Assembly (NCBI RefSeq): GCF_052056295.1
Contig: NZ_CP182493.1
Span: 2,790,001-2,854,000, forward strand
From: Catenovulum sp052056295
GTDB lineage: Bacteria; Pseudomonadota; Gammaproteobacteria; Enterobacterales; Alteromonadaceae
DNA length: 64,000 bases
Direction: 5' to 3'
The position numbers were made by a program, and so were the translations under genes. Each line of letters starts with the position of its first letter. Within the stretch, counting starts at the first letter, position 1. This document shows positions 33,999 through 42,640 of the stretch, one piece after another. The notes beneath the pieces are model-generated. The model was not told the DNA's origin and made no database searches. It saw only the letters and a list, made by a program, of their open reading frames with translations.

Positions 33999-34928
33999 AT
34001 GTCGCTATCAATACAGTACACAAAAAACGGTCGCCAATTAGAATGGCACTTGGGATTTGCCCATGCCGTCGCATTTTGCGTGCTTATCATTTGTTTAGCC
34101 GTTTTAATCCTAAGTAGTATATACCCAAAATCAGCACAAACCGAACAACCAATCGCACCTGTTAATCAATCTCGTCTTGCACTTACAGAACAAAAAGAAG
34201 CACTTTATTCACTAAAATCGAGAACTGAGGTTGAACTTGCAGCGATCAAGCTCAAATTATCTGAATTACAAAGTTACGCATTGCGTATGAATGCACTCGG
34301 CGCTCGTTTAGCTGAAAACGCCAGTTTGCATATGGATGAATTTAATTTTGCTGATATGCCAGCAACTGGTGGTCCAGCAGATGAACAAGCTGATATTTTA
34401 CAAAATGTTGTGGTTGAGCATGAGCTACTCACAGAAATGTCGCAACTACTCGATTTTTACAATCAACAAGAACAACAACTTAGCCTACTTGAATCTGTCA
34501 TCATGAATCACCATATAAGTGACCAAGTGTATGTTTCAGGTCGACCAATTCAAGCTGGTTGGTTATCTTCATATTATGGCATGCGTAAAGACCCTTTTAG
34601 TGGTTTGCCCGCTATGCATAAAGGGATAGATTTTGCCGGAAAAGAAGGTAACTCGGTTATTGCTACAGGTGCAGGGGTTGTAACTTGGGCGGATGAAAGA
34701 TACGGTTATGGCAGGTTGATTGAGATTGATCATGGACAAGGTTTAAAAACTCGATATGGTCATAATAAAGAATTATTGGTTTCAGTTGGAGATGTAGTGA
34801 GCAAGGGCGCTCAAATAGCCGTTATGGGCTCAACAGGTCGCTCTACAGGTCCACATGTTCATTATGAAATCTTAAGAAACGGCAAACAGATAGACCCTTT
34901 AAAATACGTTTATCGTCGTGCAAAATAG
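33999..34928 (+). CDS. M23 family (LytM-type) metallopeptidase
   Basis: 309 residues, cell-envelope peptidoglycan hydrolase or hydrolase activator. One N-terminal membrane segment (HAVAFCVLIICLAVLILSSIY) is followed by a coiled coil (about 55-115). The C-terminal LytM domain has SSYYGMRKDPFSGLPAMHKGIDFAGKEG (first zinc His and Asp) and GRSTGPHVHYEILRNGKQIDP (HxH zinc and catalytic His). The zinc ligands look complete, so it is probably enzymatic, unlike degenerate LytM activators such as EnvC. It sits upstream of secA, a conserved context. Confidence 0.92.
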   Translation: MSLSIQYTKNGRQLEWHLGFAHAVAFCVLIICLAVLILSSIYPKSAQTEQPIAPVNQSRLALTEQKEALYSLKSRTEVELAAIKLKLSELQSYALRMNALGARLAENASLHMDEFNFADMPATGGPADEQADILQNVVVEHELLTEMSQLLDFYNQQEQQLSLLESVIMNHHISDQVYVSGRPIQAGWLSSYYGMRKDPFSGLPAMHKGIDFAGKEGNSVIATGAGVVTWADERYGYGRLIEIDHGQGLKTRYGHNKELLVSVGDVVSKGAQIAVMGSTGRSTGPHVHYEILRNGKQIDPLKYVYRRAK

Positions 34929-35016
34929 CGCTTAGAAAAGCACACATCCCGAATGGGAACTTACCTTTTAATAAATAGAGAGCACTTAGCTGGAAGCAGC
35001 TGGTCAGGATAGATTA

Positions 35017-37716
35017 ATGATTACAAAAATACTGACATCGATATTTGGTAGCAGAAACGATCGTTTTATTAAAAAATTAAATAAAGTTGTTACGCAGATA
35101 AATGGTTTAGAAGCTGAATTAGAAGGCTTGAGTGACGAAGAGTTAAAAGCGAAAACAGAAGAGTTTCGTAAACGCCTAGCTGACGGCGCGACTGTTGATA
35201 GCTTATTACCAGAAGCATTTGCCGTTTGTCGTGAAGCATCAAAACGTGTATTAGGCATGCGCCACTTTGATGTGCAGTTATTAGGCGGCATGGTGTTACA
35301 CCAAGGTAAAATTGCCGAAATGCGTACAGGTGAAGGTAAAACTTTAACCGCAACTTTGCCTACCTATTTAAATGGTTTAGCAGGGCATGTACACGTAGTT
35401 ACAGTAAATGATTACTTAGCTTATCGTGACTCTAACTGGAGCCGCCCGTTATTTGAATTTTTAGGCATGACAGTTGGTTGTAACATTCCTGGTATGGGCC
35501 CGGTTGAAAAGCGCCAAGCGTACGAAGCGGATGTGACCTATGGTACAAACAACGAGTTTGGTTTTGACTACCTACGTGACAACATGGCGTTTAGTGCCGA
35601 AGAGCGTGTGCAAAGTGAATTAAAATTTGCTGTAGTCGATGAAGTTGACTCAATTTTAATCGACGAAGCGCGTACGCCATTAGTGATTTCAGGTCCAGCA
35701 GAAGACAGTTCGGTTTTATATCAACAAATTAACCAAGTTGTGCCGAATTTAATTCAAGCTGATAAAGAAGATTCTGAAGAGGAAGAGAGTGAAGGCCACT
35801 TCACCATTGATGAAAAATCTAAACAAGTGCATTTGACTGAAAAAGGCCAAATCGCAGTTGAAGAGATTTTGATTGAGAACAAAGTTTTACAAGAAGGTGA
35901 TTCACTCTATAGCGCAGCAAATATAGGTTTATTGGCGCATGTTAATGCTGCATTACGCGCACATAAGCTTTATCACAAAGATGTTGATTACTTAGTTAAA
36001 GACCAACAAATTGTTATTGTTGACGAGCACACTGGCCGTACTATGGAGGGCCGTCGTTGGTCTGAAGGTTTGCACCAAGCTATTGAAGCTAAAGAAGGTG
36101 TGCAAATTCAAAACGAAAACCAAACTTTGGCTTCCATTACCTTCCAGAACTATTTCCGCTTATACAACAAGCTAGCGGGTATGACAGGTACTGCGGATAC
36201 TGAAGCGTTCGAGTTTAACTATATCTACGGCTTAGAAACCATTATCTTGCCAACCAATCGCCCTATGATCCGTAAAGATCATGCTGATTTGGTTTATTTA
36301 ACCGCTGAAGAAAAATACGAAGCTATTGTTGAAGATATTAAACAATGTGTTGAAGATGGTCGTCCTGTGCTAGTGGGCACAATTTCAATTGAAAACTCTG
36401 AGTTATTATCTCGTGTACTGAAAAAAGCTAAAATTAAACACCAAGTGTTAAATGCTAAGTATCACGCGAAAGAAGCGGAAATTGTCGCATTAGCCGGTCG
36501 CCCTGGTGCAGTTACTATCGCAACTAATATGGCGGGTCGTGGTACGGATATCGTATTGGGCGGTAATTCAGAGATTGAAATCGACCAATTAACTAATCCA
36601 ACTGACGAGCAAATTGCAAAAATTAAAGCTGATTGGCAATCGCGTCATGATGCAGTAGTTGCAGCGGGTGGTTTACACATTATTGGTACTGAACGTCACG
36701 AATCTCGTCGTATTGATAACCAGTTACGTGGCCGTGCTGGTCGTCAAGGTGACCCAGGTTCTTCACGATTCTACTTATCTATGGAAGATGCGTTAATGCG
36801 CATATTTGCCAGCGATCGTGTATCTGGTTTAATGAAAAAACTTGGTATGGAGCGTGGCGAAGCTATTGAGCATCCATGGGTAACAAAAGCGATTGAAAAT
36901 GCTCAGCGCAAAGTTGAAGCTCGTAACTTTGATATTCGTAAACAGTTGCTTGAGTACGATGATGTCGCCAATGACCAACGTAAAGTGGTTTACCAACAGC
37001 GTAACGAGTTAATGAATGAAAGTGATATTAGTGACACTATCACTGTCATTCGTACCGATGTATTAAGTTCGACAATTGATGCGTATATCCCACCACAGTC
37101 AGTTGAAGAAATGTGGGATGTTGCTGGTTTAACTGAACGTTTAAAAGCAGACTTCACACTAGATGTGCCAATTCAACAATGGTTGGATGAAGACAATAAA
37201 CTAGACGAAGAAAAATTACGTGAACGCATTGCCGCCGCTTTAGATGAAGCTTATGCGGAAAAAGAAAAACAAGTTGGCGCACCAGTTTTACGCCACTTCG
37301 AAAAAGCGATTATGTTACAAAGCTTAGATTCGCATTGGAAAGAGCATTTAGCCGCAATGGATCACTTACGCCAAGGTATTCATTTACGTGGTTATGCACA
37401 GAAAAATCCTAAACAAGAATATAAGCGTGAATCTTTTGAACTATTCTCACAAATGTTAGAAGCGCTCAAAGTTGAAGTAGTTGGTGTATTGTCTAAAGTA
37501 AAAGTTCGCGAAGAATCTGACGTTGAAGCTGTAGAAGCAAAGCGTCGTCAAGCAGAAGCAGCACCAAAACAATATCAACACGACAATGAAGAAGCATTGG
37601 CGGATGGCAAAAAGCCAAAAGCTTTTATTCGTGAAGGTGCTAAAGTCGGCCGCAACGATCCTTGTCCTTGTGGTTCAGGTGAAAAATACAAAAACTGTCA
37701 TGGTAAATTAAACTAA
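35017..37716 (+). CDS. secA: Preprotein translocase ATPase SecA
   Basis: The motor of Sec protein export. QLLGGMVLHQGKIAEMRTGEGKTLTATL holds Walker A, FAVVDEVDSILIDEARTPL is the DEAD-like Walker B, NMAGRGTDIVLGG and GTERHESRRIDNQLRGRAGRQGDPGSSRFYLS belong to the second helicase domain. The C-terminal RNDPCPCGSGEKYKNCHG is the zinc site for SecB. 899 residues, as usual. The stop overlaps the mutT start (TAATG). No SecM-like arrest peptide gene was recognised upstream; the neighbouring gene is the M23 peptidase instead. Confidence 0.97.
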   Translation: MITKILTSIFGSRNDRFIKKLNKVVTQINGLEAELEGLSDEELKAKTEEFRKRLADGATVDSLLPEAFAVCREASKRVLGMRHFDVQLLGGMVLHQGKIAEMRTGEGKTLTATLPTYLNGLAGHVHVVTVNDYLAYRDSNWSRPLFEFLGMTVGCNIPGMGPVEKRQAYEADVTYGTNNEFGFDYLRDNMAFSAEERVQSELKFAVVDEVDSILIDEARTPLVISGPAEDSSVLYQQINQVVPNLIQADKEDSEEEESEGHFTIDEKSKQVHLTEKGQIAVEEILIENKVLQEGDSLYSAANIGLLAHVNAALRAHKLYHKDVDYLVKDQQIVIVDEHTGRTMEGRRWSEGLHQAIEAKEGVQIQNENQTLASITFQNYFRLYNKLAGMTGTADTEAFEFNYIYGLETIILPTNRPMIRKDHADLVYLTAEEKYEAIVEDIKQCVEDGRPVLVGTISIENSELLSRVLKKAKIKHQVLNAKYHAKEAEIVALAGRPGAVTIATNMAGRGTDIVLGGNSEIEIDQLTNPTDEQIAKIKADWQSRHDAVVAAGGLHIIGTERHESRRIDNQLRGRAGRQGDPGSSRFYLSMEDALMRIFASDRVSGLMKKLGMERGEAIEHPWVTKAIENAQRKVEARNFDIRKQLLEYDDVANDQRKVVYQQRNELMNESDISDTITVIRTDVLSSTIDAYIPPQSVEEMWDVAGLTERLKADFTLDVPIQQWLDEDNKLDEEKLRERIAAALDEAYAEKEKQVGAPVLRHFEKAIMLQSLDSHWKEHLAAMDHLRQGIHLRGYAQKNPKQEYKRESFELFSQMLEALKVEVVGVLSKVKVREESDVEAVEAKRRQAEAAPKQYQHDNEEALADGKKPKAFIREGAKVGRNDPCPCGSGEKYKNCHGKLN

Positions 37717-38123
37717 TGGCTAAGCTTGTTCATGTTGCCGTTGCTGTGGTTATTCAGCAAAACAATGGACGAAATGAGGTGTTGATTGCTAAACGCAATC
37801 AACACCAACATCAAGGTGGCAAATGGGAATTCCCTGGCGGCAAAGTCGAGCAGGAAGAACAAGTGACAGAAGCACTTGCTCGCGAAATGCTTGAAGAATG
37901 TAACGTTCAAGTGATAAGCAGTGCACCATTGATTAAGATTGAACATGATTATGGTGACAAAAAAGTTGTGTTAGACACATATGTGGTAGAGCAGCACGCA
38001 GGCACAGCAAAAGGCAATGAAGGCCAAGAAATTCGCTGGGTTGACGTAAACTCACTCAAGCAATATACCTTTCCTGAAGCCAATAAAAGCATTATCAGTG
38101 CGATAGAAAGTTATTTTAACTAG
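37716..38123 (+). CDS. mutT: 8-oxo-dGTP diphosphatase MutT
   Basis: Nudix hydrolase that removes oxidised dGTP from the nucleotide pool. The Nudix box GGKVEQEEQVTEALAREMLEECNV is complete (the RExxEE core is AREMLEE). VAVAVVIQQ at the start and WEFPGG before the box are typical of MutT. 135 residues. It follows secA with a 1-nt overlap, as in E. coli where mutT is next to secA. Confidence 0.93.
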   Translation: MAKLVHVAVAVVIQQNNGRNEVLIAKRNQHQHQGGKWEFPGGKVEQEEQVTEALAREMLEECNVQVISSAPLIKIEHDYGDKKVVLDTYVVEQHAGTAKGNEGQEIRWVDVNSLKQYTFPEANKSIISAIESYFN

Positions 38124-38277
38124 CGATAATCTTACTTCTGTTCTAGCCTCAGTATTTCTGATAACTAGGTTAGATTTTTCTTCAGAAAAAAACACCAACA
38201 CTGGCAAATAGTGTAGCCTATCCTAAACTTCTAATATTGTAGCTAACACATTACAACTTTGTTGGGAAACCTATTTT

Positions 38278-39375
38278 TTGAAGCCAATACAACAAGCTGG
38301 TCGCGGAAAAAGTTTTGTTAAACGTGTCTATTTACCCCGAGTTATCGGCTTTGGTTTAGGCGCCTTACCTGTTGGTTTAGTGGTTTATCAAAATGATCTA
38401 GCGACTTGGTATTGGTTCGGGATCTTTTTTTCTGCATTTGTTTGGCCACATCTCGCTTTCATTTTAGGCATGCGTGCCAAAGATCACTATAAGTCTGAAT
38501 TTAGAAGTTTATTTTTTGATTCCACTATAGTCGGGTTCTGGGTTGCAGCTATGGGCTTTAATATTATGCCCAGCATCCTATTGTTATCAGCTAGCGGTTT
38601 AAACAATATCTCAGCTGGCGGCGTACGTTTCTACATGATGGGCTGGTTGGCTGTGTTGCTTGGTATGCTGGCTAATTTTTTGCTGGTTGCACCACATATT
38701 AGTTTTGCTAGTAGTGAATTAACTATGTTGATATGTGCTCCTTTGGCACTGTTTTATCCACTATTAGTTGGTTTTGTAACTTTTCGTTTATCGAAAAAAC
38801 TTTCTGAAGAGCGCAAACTAGCATTGGAATTGAGCCGCACGGATTCCTTGTCACAACTACCTAATAGAGGTTACTGGGAAGCTCGAGTGCAAGATATTTT
38901 TCAGCACGCGAAAACACATAATGAAACTCCTGCTTTGGTCATGATAGATATAGACCACTTTAAAAAAATTAATGATACCCACGGCCACTTGGTTGGCGAC
39001 AAAGTTTTAATCGCTTTTGCTGATGCCCTCAAAAAATTTTTCCAAGGTAGCAATGCAACGCTCGGGCGTTATGGTGGTGAAGAGTTTGGTGTATTGATCC
39101 CACATTCAGATCCACATTCAGCAGAGCATATTGCCAATGCATTTCGTGTTTATTTAGAAAAAGAAAGCTTAGCAACTTGCAAACAGCTAAATATCAAACT
39201 CAGTGTTAGTGCAGGTATTGCTTTGTTAACTAAAGAAATTAAAGATTTTTCTCAATGGATTGATATTGCCGACCAAGCTTTGTACGATGCGAAAACTAAT
39301 GGTCGCAATCAAGTCTGCTTAGCACAACAAACTTATACACCAAGTTTTGCAGCTTCAACAGCCAATCAGGCTTGA
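38278..39375 (+). CDS. MASE2-GGDEF diguanylate cyclase
   Basis: Inner-membrane enzyme predicted to make cyclic di-GMP. The N-terminal MASE2-type sensor (RVYLPRVIGFGLGALPVGLVVYQ) has about five membrane segments over residues 20-170. The GGDEF domain starts near residue 187 (RTDSLSQLPNRGYWE) and has DIDHFKKINDTHGHLVGD and an intact active loop, GGEEF, at 266-270. The usual RxxD inhibitory site before the loop is absent (GSNATLGRYGG), so product inhibition at that site is unlikely. The start is TTG, with GGGA about 10 nt upstream. Confidence 0.88.
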   Translation: MKPIQQAGRGKSFVKRVYLPRVIGFGLGALPVGLVVYQNDLATWYWFGIFFSAFVWPHLAFILGMRAKDHYKSEFRSLFFDSTIVGFWVAAMGFNIMPSILLLSASGLNNISAGGVRFYMMGWLAVLLGMLANFLLVAPHISFASSELTMLICAPLALFYPLLVGFVTFRLSKKLSEERKLALELSRTDSLSQLPNRGYWEARVQDIFQHAKTHNETPALVMIDIDHFKKINDTHGHLVGDKVLIAFADALKKFFQGSNATLGRYGGEEFGVLIPHSDPHSAEHIANAFRVYLEKESLATCKQLNIKLSVSAGIALLTKEIKDFSQWIDIADQALYDAKTNGRNQVCLAQQTYTPSFAASTANQA

Positions 39376-39434
39376 ATGTAATTTAGTTATAATACTTCTT
39401 AAGTAATATCTGATATTTCAGGGAAAATTGAATC

Positions 39435-39950
39435 ATGCTTACGCAAATCATCAAAGTGTTTATTGCACTTAACTCCGAAAACTCACCGCGGCAAATAGCC
39501 TATGCAATGGCACTGGGTATGGTTATTGGCTTAACGCCATTGTTCAGCTTACACAATTTGCTCATTTTATTATTGGCGTTTTTAATACGCGTGCACTTAG
39601 GTAGTTTTTTTGTCAGTTGGAGTGTATTTGCATTATTAGGGCTGCTGTTTGCCCCTATATTTGCGAGTTTAGGTGAAGCTTTATTAACATCAGCTGCGCT
39701 TGAATCTACTTGGCACGCTTTGTATCAAATCACCTTATTTAAATTGGCGCATTTACATCATACAGTAACATTAGGCGCGTTATTGGTAACCTCTGTATTG
39801 TTTGTGCCCTTTGCATTGTTAGCCCAGTATCTAGTGGTTAAATATAGAGATCATGTAATGGCTTTTGTGATGAAAATGAAAATAGTGCAAATGCTTAAAG
39901 GCTCGCGTTTTTACCAATTTTATTTGAAAGTGCAGGGAGGTGGCGCATGA
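39435..39950 (+). CDS. TIGR03546-like membrane protein
   Basis: 171 residues with about four hydrophobic segments, starting MLTQIIKVFIALNSENSPRQIAYAMALGMVIGLTPLFSLHN, the form of TIGR03546/DUF2062-like proteins. It overlaps the next gene by 4 nt, and that gene matches the TIGR03545 partner with which this family is usually paired. The function is unknown. A role at the cell envelope is likely from the membrane segments and the AsmA-like partner. Confidence 0.75.
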   Translation: MLTQIIKVFIALNSENSPRQIAYAMALGMVIGLTPLFSLHNLLILLLAFLIRVHLGSFFVSWSVFALLGLLFAPIFASLGEALLTSAALESTWHALYQITLFKLAHLHHTVTLGALLVTSVLFVPFALLAQYLVVKYRDHVMAFVMKMKIVQMLKGSRFYQFYLKVQGGGA

Positions 39951-41710
39951 AAAAGTATTTGAGATGGCAGGGTTTTGCTGGGTTTGTAGCTGTTATCGCA
40001 TTGTTGGCAGCGAGCGTATATTTATTTGCTGGTAGTTTAATTAAACTTGCAATTGAACAAGTGGGTGAGCGTGTATATGGCGCTGAAATTAATGTAGAAA
40101 AGGTCAATGTTAATTGGTCGCCAGTTAGTATTGAACTTGTGCACTTACAAGTAACAGATAAACAAAACCCAGCTAACAACTTGGTTGAGTTTGATACAGC
40201 TGTTGCCGCTGTCGACTTATGGCAATATCTGTTAGGTAAAACCTTAATTACAGATTTACAAGTTGCTAAATTGCAATTAGATAGCCAAAGAGCAACACAG
40301 GGTAAACTATATGAAGTGTCGCAAGCTTCGGAAGAATCTGCGCAACAAGTATCGAAATTAGATGAAATTAAAGCAGAAATACCGGATGTAAAAACGCTAT
40401 TAAATGACAGTAACTTGATTACTGTTGAAAAAGCACAAGCGCTACAAACGACGCTTGCGGAAGAAAAAGCGAAAATCAAACAGCTAAAAGCTGACTTGCC
40501 AGATAAATCTAAGCTAAAAGAATACGAAGCTAAAATTAAACAATTAACCGACTCTGAAGTTGATAGTTTAGAAGACCTAGCCAAGCTAAAAACACAATTA
40601 GATGAACTAAAAGCTGAAATTAAGCAAGACAAAGCACAGCTTAAACAGGCTAAAGAGCAGTTAAGTGACAGCAATGCTAAATTAAAACTTGCAACCAAAG
40701 AGCTCAAAGCTGCACCAGAGCAAGACTGGCAACAAGTGAAACAAACTTATCAATTGGAAACTTTTGAAGCTGAAGATTTAGCGCATATTTTATTTGGCGA
40801 AGAAGCACGCAGTTATTACCAGTACGCAGAAAAAGCCTATGACTTGTTAAAACCTTTTATTAAAAAAGGTGAAACTGATGGTCAGGATGACGCGGTTGAG
40901 CACAGTGTCGGCCGTTTTGTTCATTTTGATGAAGAAAATCCCATTCCTGATTGGATGGTAGCCAAAGGCAAAATTGAACTAGTCAACCCAAAAGGCACTA
41001 TTTGGATTGAGCTTAAAGATATTCATGTGCAGCATTGGAAAAAAACAACCGCAAGCCGCGTAGATGTTTTTTCTAACGCGTTTGCTCAAGGTGATTTAAA
41101 AGGCCAGTTAGATTATTGGGTTGATCAAGAATCAAATATTAAAAGCCAAGCAAACTGGCAGTTTAATGATTTAAAAGTGGCGAAAGATAAAAGTTCAAAA
41201 GCTAAATTTAGTTTACAACAAACTCAGCTAACGGGCGTGGGTGAACTTTCTTACCAACAAGGCCTGTTAGACGCCAATACGGCGTTAGACTTAGTTAAAC
41301 CTCAGTTTAGCTCTACCTCGTCATCTCGTTGGATGAAACAGGTTATCGAAGCGTTAAATCAGCAACAGAAGATCCCTGCGGAAATTTTATTGTCCGGTAA
41401 AGCGACCTCTCCTAGCTGGAAGATTAATTCTGCTCTGGACAATATTGTTAAAGACAGTGTTAAAGCGTCAGCCAATGCTGAGTTGGATAAACTTAAAGCT
41501 GAGTATCAAACGAAACTCAATGCCAAAATGGCTGATAAGCTGGATATGTCTGAGCAGGAGCTTGCGCAAATTGGCGATTTATCGGCTTGGATTGATGATA
41601 CTGAAGGTAGTTTGCAAAAGTTGTTGGATGCTAAAGTGGATTCGTTTAAAGAAAAACAAAAAGATAAGTTAAAAGATAAAGTTAAAGATAAATTAAGTAA
41701 GTTTTTCTAG
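39947..41710 (+). CDS. TIGR03545-like envelope protein
   Basis: 587 residues with an N-terminal membrane segment (WQGFAGFVAVIALLAASVYLFAGSLI). The AsmA-like start VGERVYGAEINVEKVNVNWSPVSIELVHLQVTD suggests a bridge-like lipid-transport relative. A long charged coiled coil covers about 125-265 (LNDSNLITVEKAQ through LKLATKELKAA). The second half (TIWIELKDIHVQHW, then QLDYWVDQESNIKSQANWQF) looks like repeated beta strands, and a Lys-rich helical tail ends it. It overlaps its TIGR03546-like partner. Family identity is likely; the function is unknown. Confidence 0.72.
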   Translation: MKKYLRWQGFAGFVAVIALLAASVYLFAGSLIKLAIEQVGERVYGAEINVEKVNVNWSPVSIELVHLQVTDKQNPANNLVEFDTAVAAVDLWQYLLGKTLITDLQVAKLQLDSQRATQGKLYEVSQASEESAQQVSKLDEIKAEIPDVKTLLNDSNLITVEKAQALQTTLAEEKAKIKQLKADLPDKSKLKEYEAKIKQLTDSEVDSLEDLAKLKTQLDELKAEIKQDKAQLKQAKEQLSDSNAKLKLATKELKAAPEQDWQQVKQTYQLETFEAEDLAHILFGEEARSYYQYAEKAYDLLKPFIKKGETDGQDDAVEHSVGRFVHFDEENPIPDWMVAKGKIELVNPKGTIWIELKDIHVQHWKKTTASRVDVFSNAFAQGDLKGQLDYWVDQESNIKSQANWQFNDLKVAKDKSSKAKFSLQQTQLTGVGELSYQQGLLDANTALDLVKPQFSSTSSSRWMKQVIEALNQQQKIPAEILLSGKATSPSWKINSALDNIVKDSVKASANAELDKLKAEYQTKLNAKMADKLDMSEQELAQIGDLSAWIDDTEGSLQKLLDAKVDSFKEKQKDKLKDKVKDKLSKFF

Positions 41711-41751
41711 GTTTGAATAATGGGCTTTGTTGCTGCAGATGTTGTGGCAAT

Positions 41752-41863
41752 CAAGCCCATTTGAAGCATGGTTTTCAAAAAACGCTGTGAACCCGTCCGC
41801 GGGCGCTCCGCTTTATCATCCCTGATAAAGAAGTTTTTGAAAACCAGCATTCAAATAGACTTG
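41752..41863 (-). repeat. GGA-loop hairpin element C1
   Basis: The outer stem is CAAGCCCATTTGAAGCATGG against the CCAGCATTCAAATAGACTTG side. On the minus strand hairpin 1 is CTTTATCAGGGATGATAAAG (CAGGGATG; 41817-41824), the linker is CGGAGCG, hairpin 2 is CCCGCGGACGGG (loop CGGA) and the tail is TTCACAGCG. It is the same type as A2/A4 but with a different, still paired, second stem. Confidence 0.85.
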
Positions 41864-41915
41864 TATCGAACATTACTAGTGTTGTTCGATTTATCGCTGC
41901 TAGTTTGGTGCTGGC

Positions 41916-42027
41916 AAAGCCCATTGGAAGCATAATTTTCTAAAAACGCTTTTCGCCAGTCCCTGGCCGCTCGCAAAAGGCATCCATGCCTTTTGAAGTT
42001 TTAGAAAACTAGCATTCCAACGGGCTT
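41916..42027 (-). repeat. GGA-loop hairpin element C2
   Basis: The outer stem pairs AAAGCCCATTGGAAGC with the arm ending CCAACGGGCTTT. On the minus strand the hairpins are AAAAGGCATGGATGCCTTTT (CATGGATG; 41981-41988) and CCAGGGACTGG (41956-41966), with linker GCGAGCGG. Confidence 0.87.
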
Positions 42028-42080
42028 TTATTGAGCATTGCTATTGCTGTGGGCTTCGGCGCTGCTAGTTTGGTGGTGGC

Positions 42081-42192
42081 AAAGCCCATTGGAAGCATAA
42101 TTTTCTAAAAACGCTTTTCGCCAGTCCCTGGCCGCTCACAAAAGGCATCCATGCCTTTTGAAGTTTTAGAAAACTAGCATTCCAACGGACTT
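42081..42192 (-). repeat. GGA-loop hairpin element C3
   Basis: A tandem copy of C2 at 165-bp spacing with the same two hairpins (CATGGATG at 42146-42153, minus strand). The linker differs by one base (GTGAGCGG on the minus strand). Confidence 0.87.
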
Positions 42193-42245
42193 TTATAGAG
42201 CATTTTTATCGCTGTGGGATTTGTCGCCGCTAGTTTGGTGGTGGC

Positions 42246-42424
42246 AAAGCCCATCGGAAGCATAATTTTCTAAAAACGCTTAGCTGTGAGTCGGTTGTTC
42301 ATCCTTGAAGGTAAGGCCCTGTCGTCATCCATGACTCCACCTCTCTCGGCTGCGAAGCTGCGCTTCGGTCCTCATTCGCCCATGCCTTTTGAAGTTTTAG
42401 AAAATTATCTTTCCAACGGATTTT
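42246..42424 (-). repeat. GGA-loop hairpin element C4 (chimeric, expanded)
   Basis: It has the outer arms of C2/C3 but the longer interior seen in A1. On the minus strand it carries GTCATGGATGAC (42326-42333 core), TTCAAGGATGAA (42300-42307 core) and a GAAGCGCAGCTTC hairpin. Both GGA loops fit CANGGANG exactly. It shows that interiors and outer stems are exchanged between element types. Confidence 0.82.
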
Positions 42425-42480
42425 TACTGGGCATTGTTATTGCTGTGTTTACTAGCCGCGGCACAGATGTCGCGGGAGTA

Positions 42481-42581
42481 TGGGAATTGCGAACACACGA
42501 ACCAACCTTGAATTATAGGGATATAATTCCGGAGCGACCAAGGACGGTGTATAGCGTTTGGTGAGTTGTTCGGAATTTCCA
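42481..42581 (+). repeat. GGA-loop hairpin element C5
   Basis: The outer arms are TGGGAATTGCGAACA and TGTTCGGAATTTCC. Hairpin 1 is GAATTATAGGGATATAATTC (42510-42529), the linker CGGAGCG, hairpin 2 ACCAAGGACGGT (CAAGGACG, 42539-42546) and the tail GTATAGCG. It is a copy of A3 in the opposite orientation. Confidence 0.82.
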
Positions 42582-42603
42582 TGCGACCTTATACATATTG
42601 CTC

Positions 42604-42640
42604 GGAATACCCCATATGCCTTATGCGAGAGATACTCCAA
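42604..42640. repeat. Orphan outer arm of the B3 element type
   Basis: AATACCCCATATGCC and TTATGCGAGAGATACTCC match the 3' arm of element B3 (33420-33451) without a matching 5' arm or hairpins nearby, so this is a truncated copy. It ends about 17 bp before the GH31 stop codon. Confidence 0.7.

Noticed and set aside
34929..35016. A SecM-type arrest peptide upstream of secA
   Set aside because: The gap is only 88 bp and contains no open frame with an arrest-like motif; the upstream gene is an M23 peptidase.
42286..42564. A 92-codon open frame within repeat array C
   Set aside because: It runs through elements C4 and C5 and their spacer, has no ribosome site, and its low-complexity product mirrors the hairpin repeats. 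Similar short frames in arrays A and B have the same explanation.
41752..42640. Tandem repeats resembling a CRISPR array
   Set aside because: The units are long (about 112 bp) with mirrored arms and similar spacers, there are no short identical repeats with unique spacers, and no cas genes are near.
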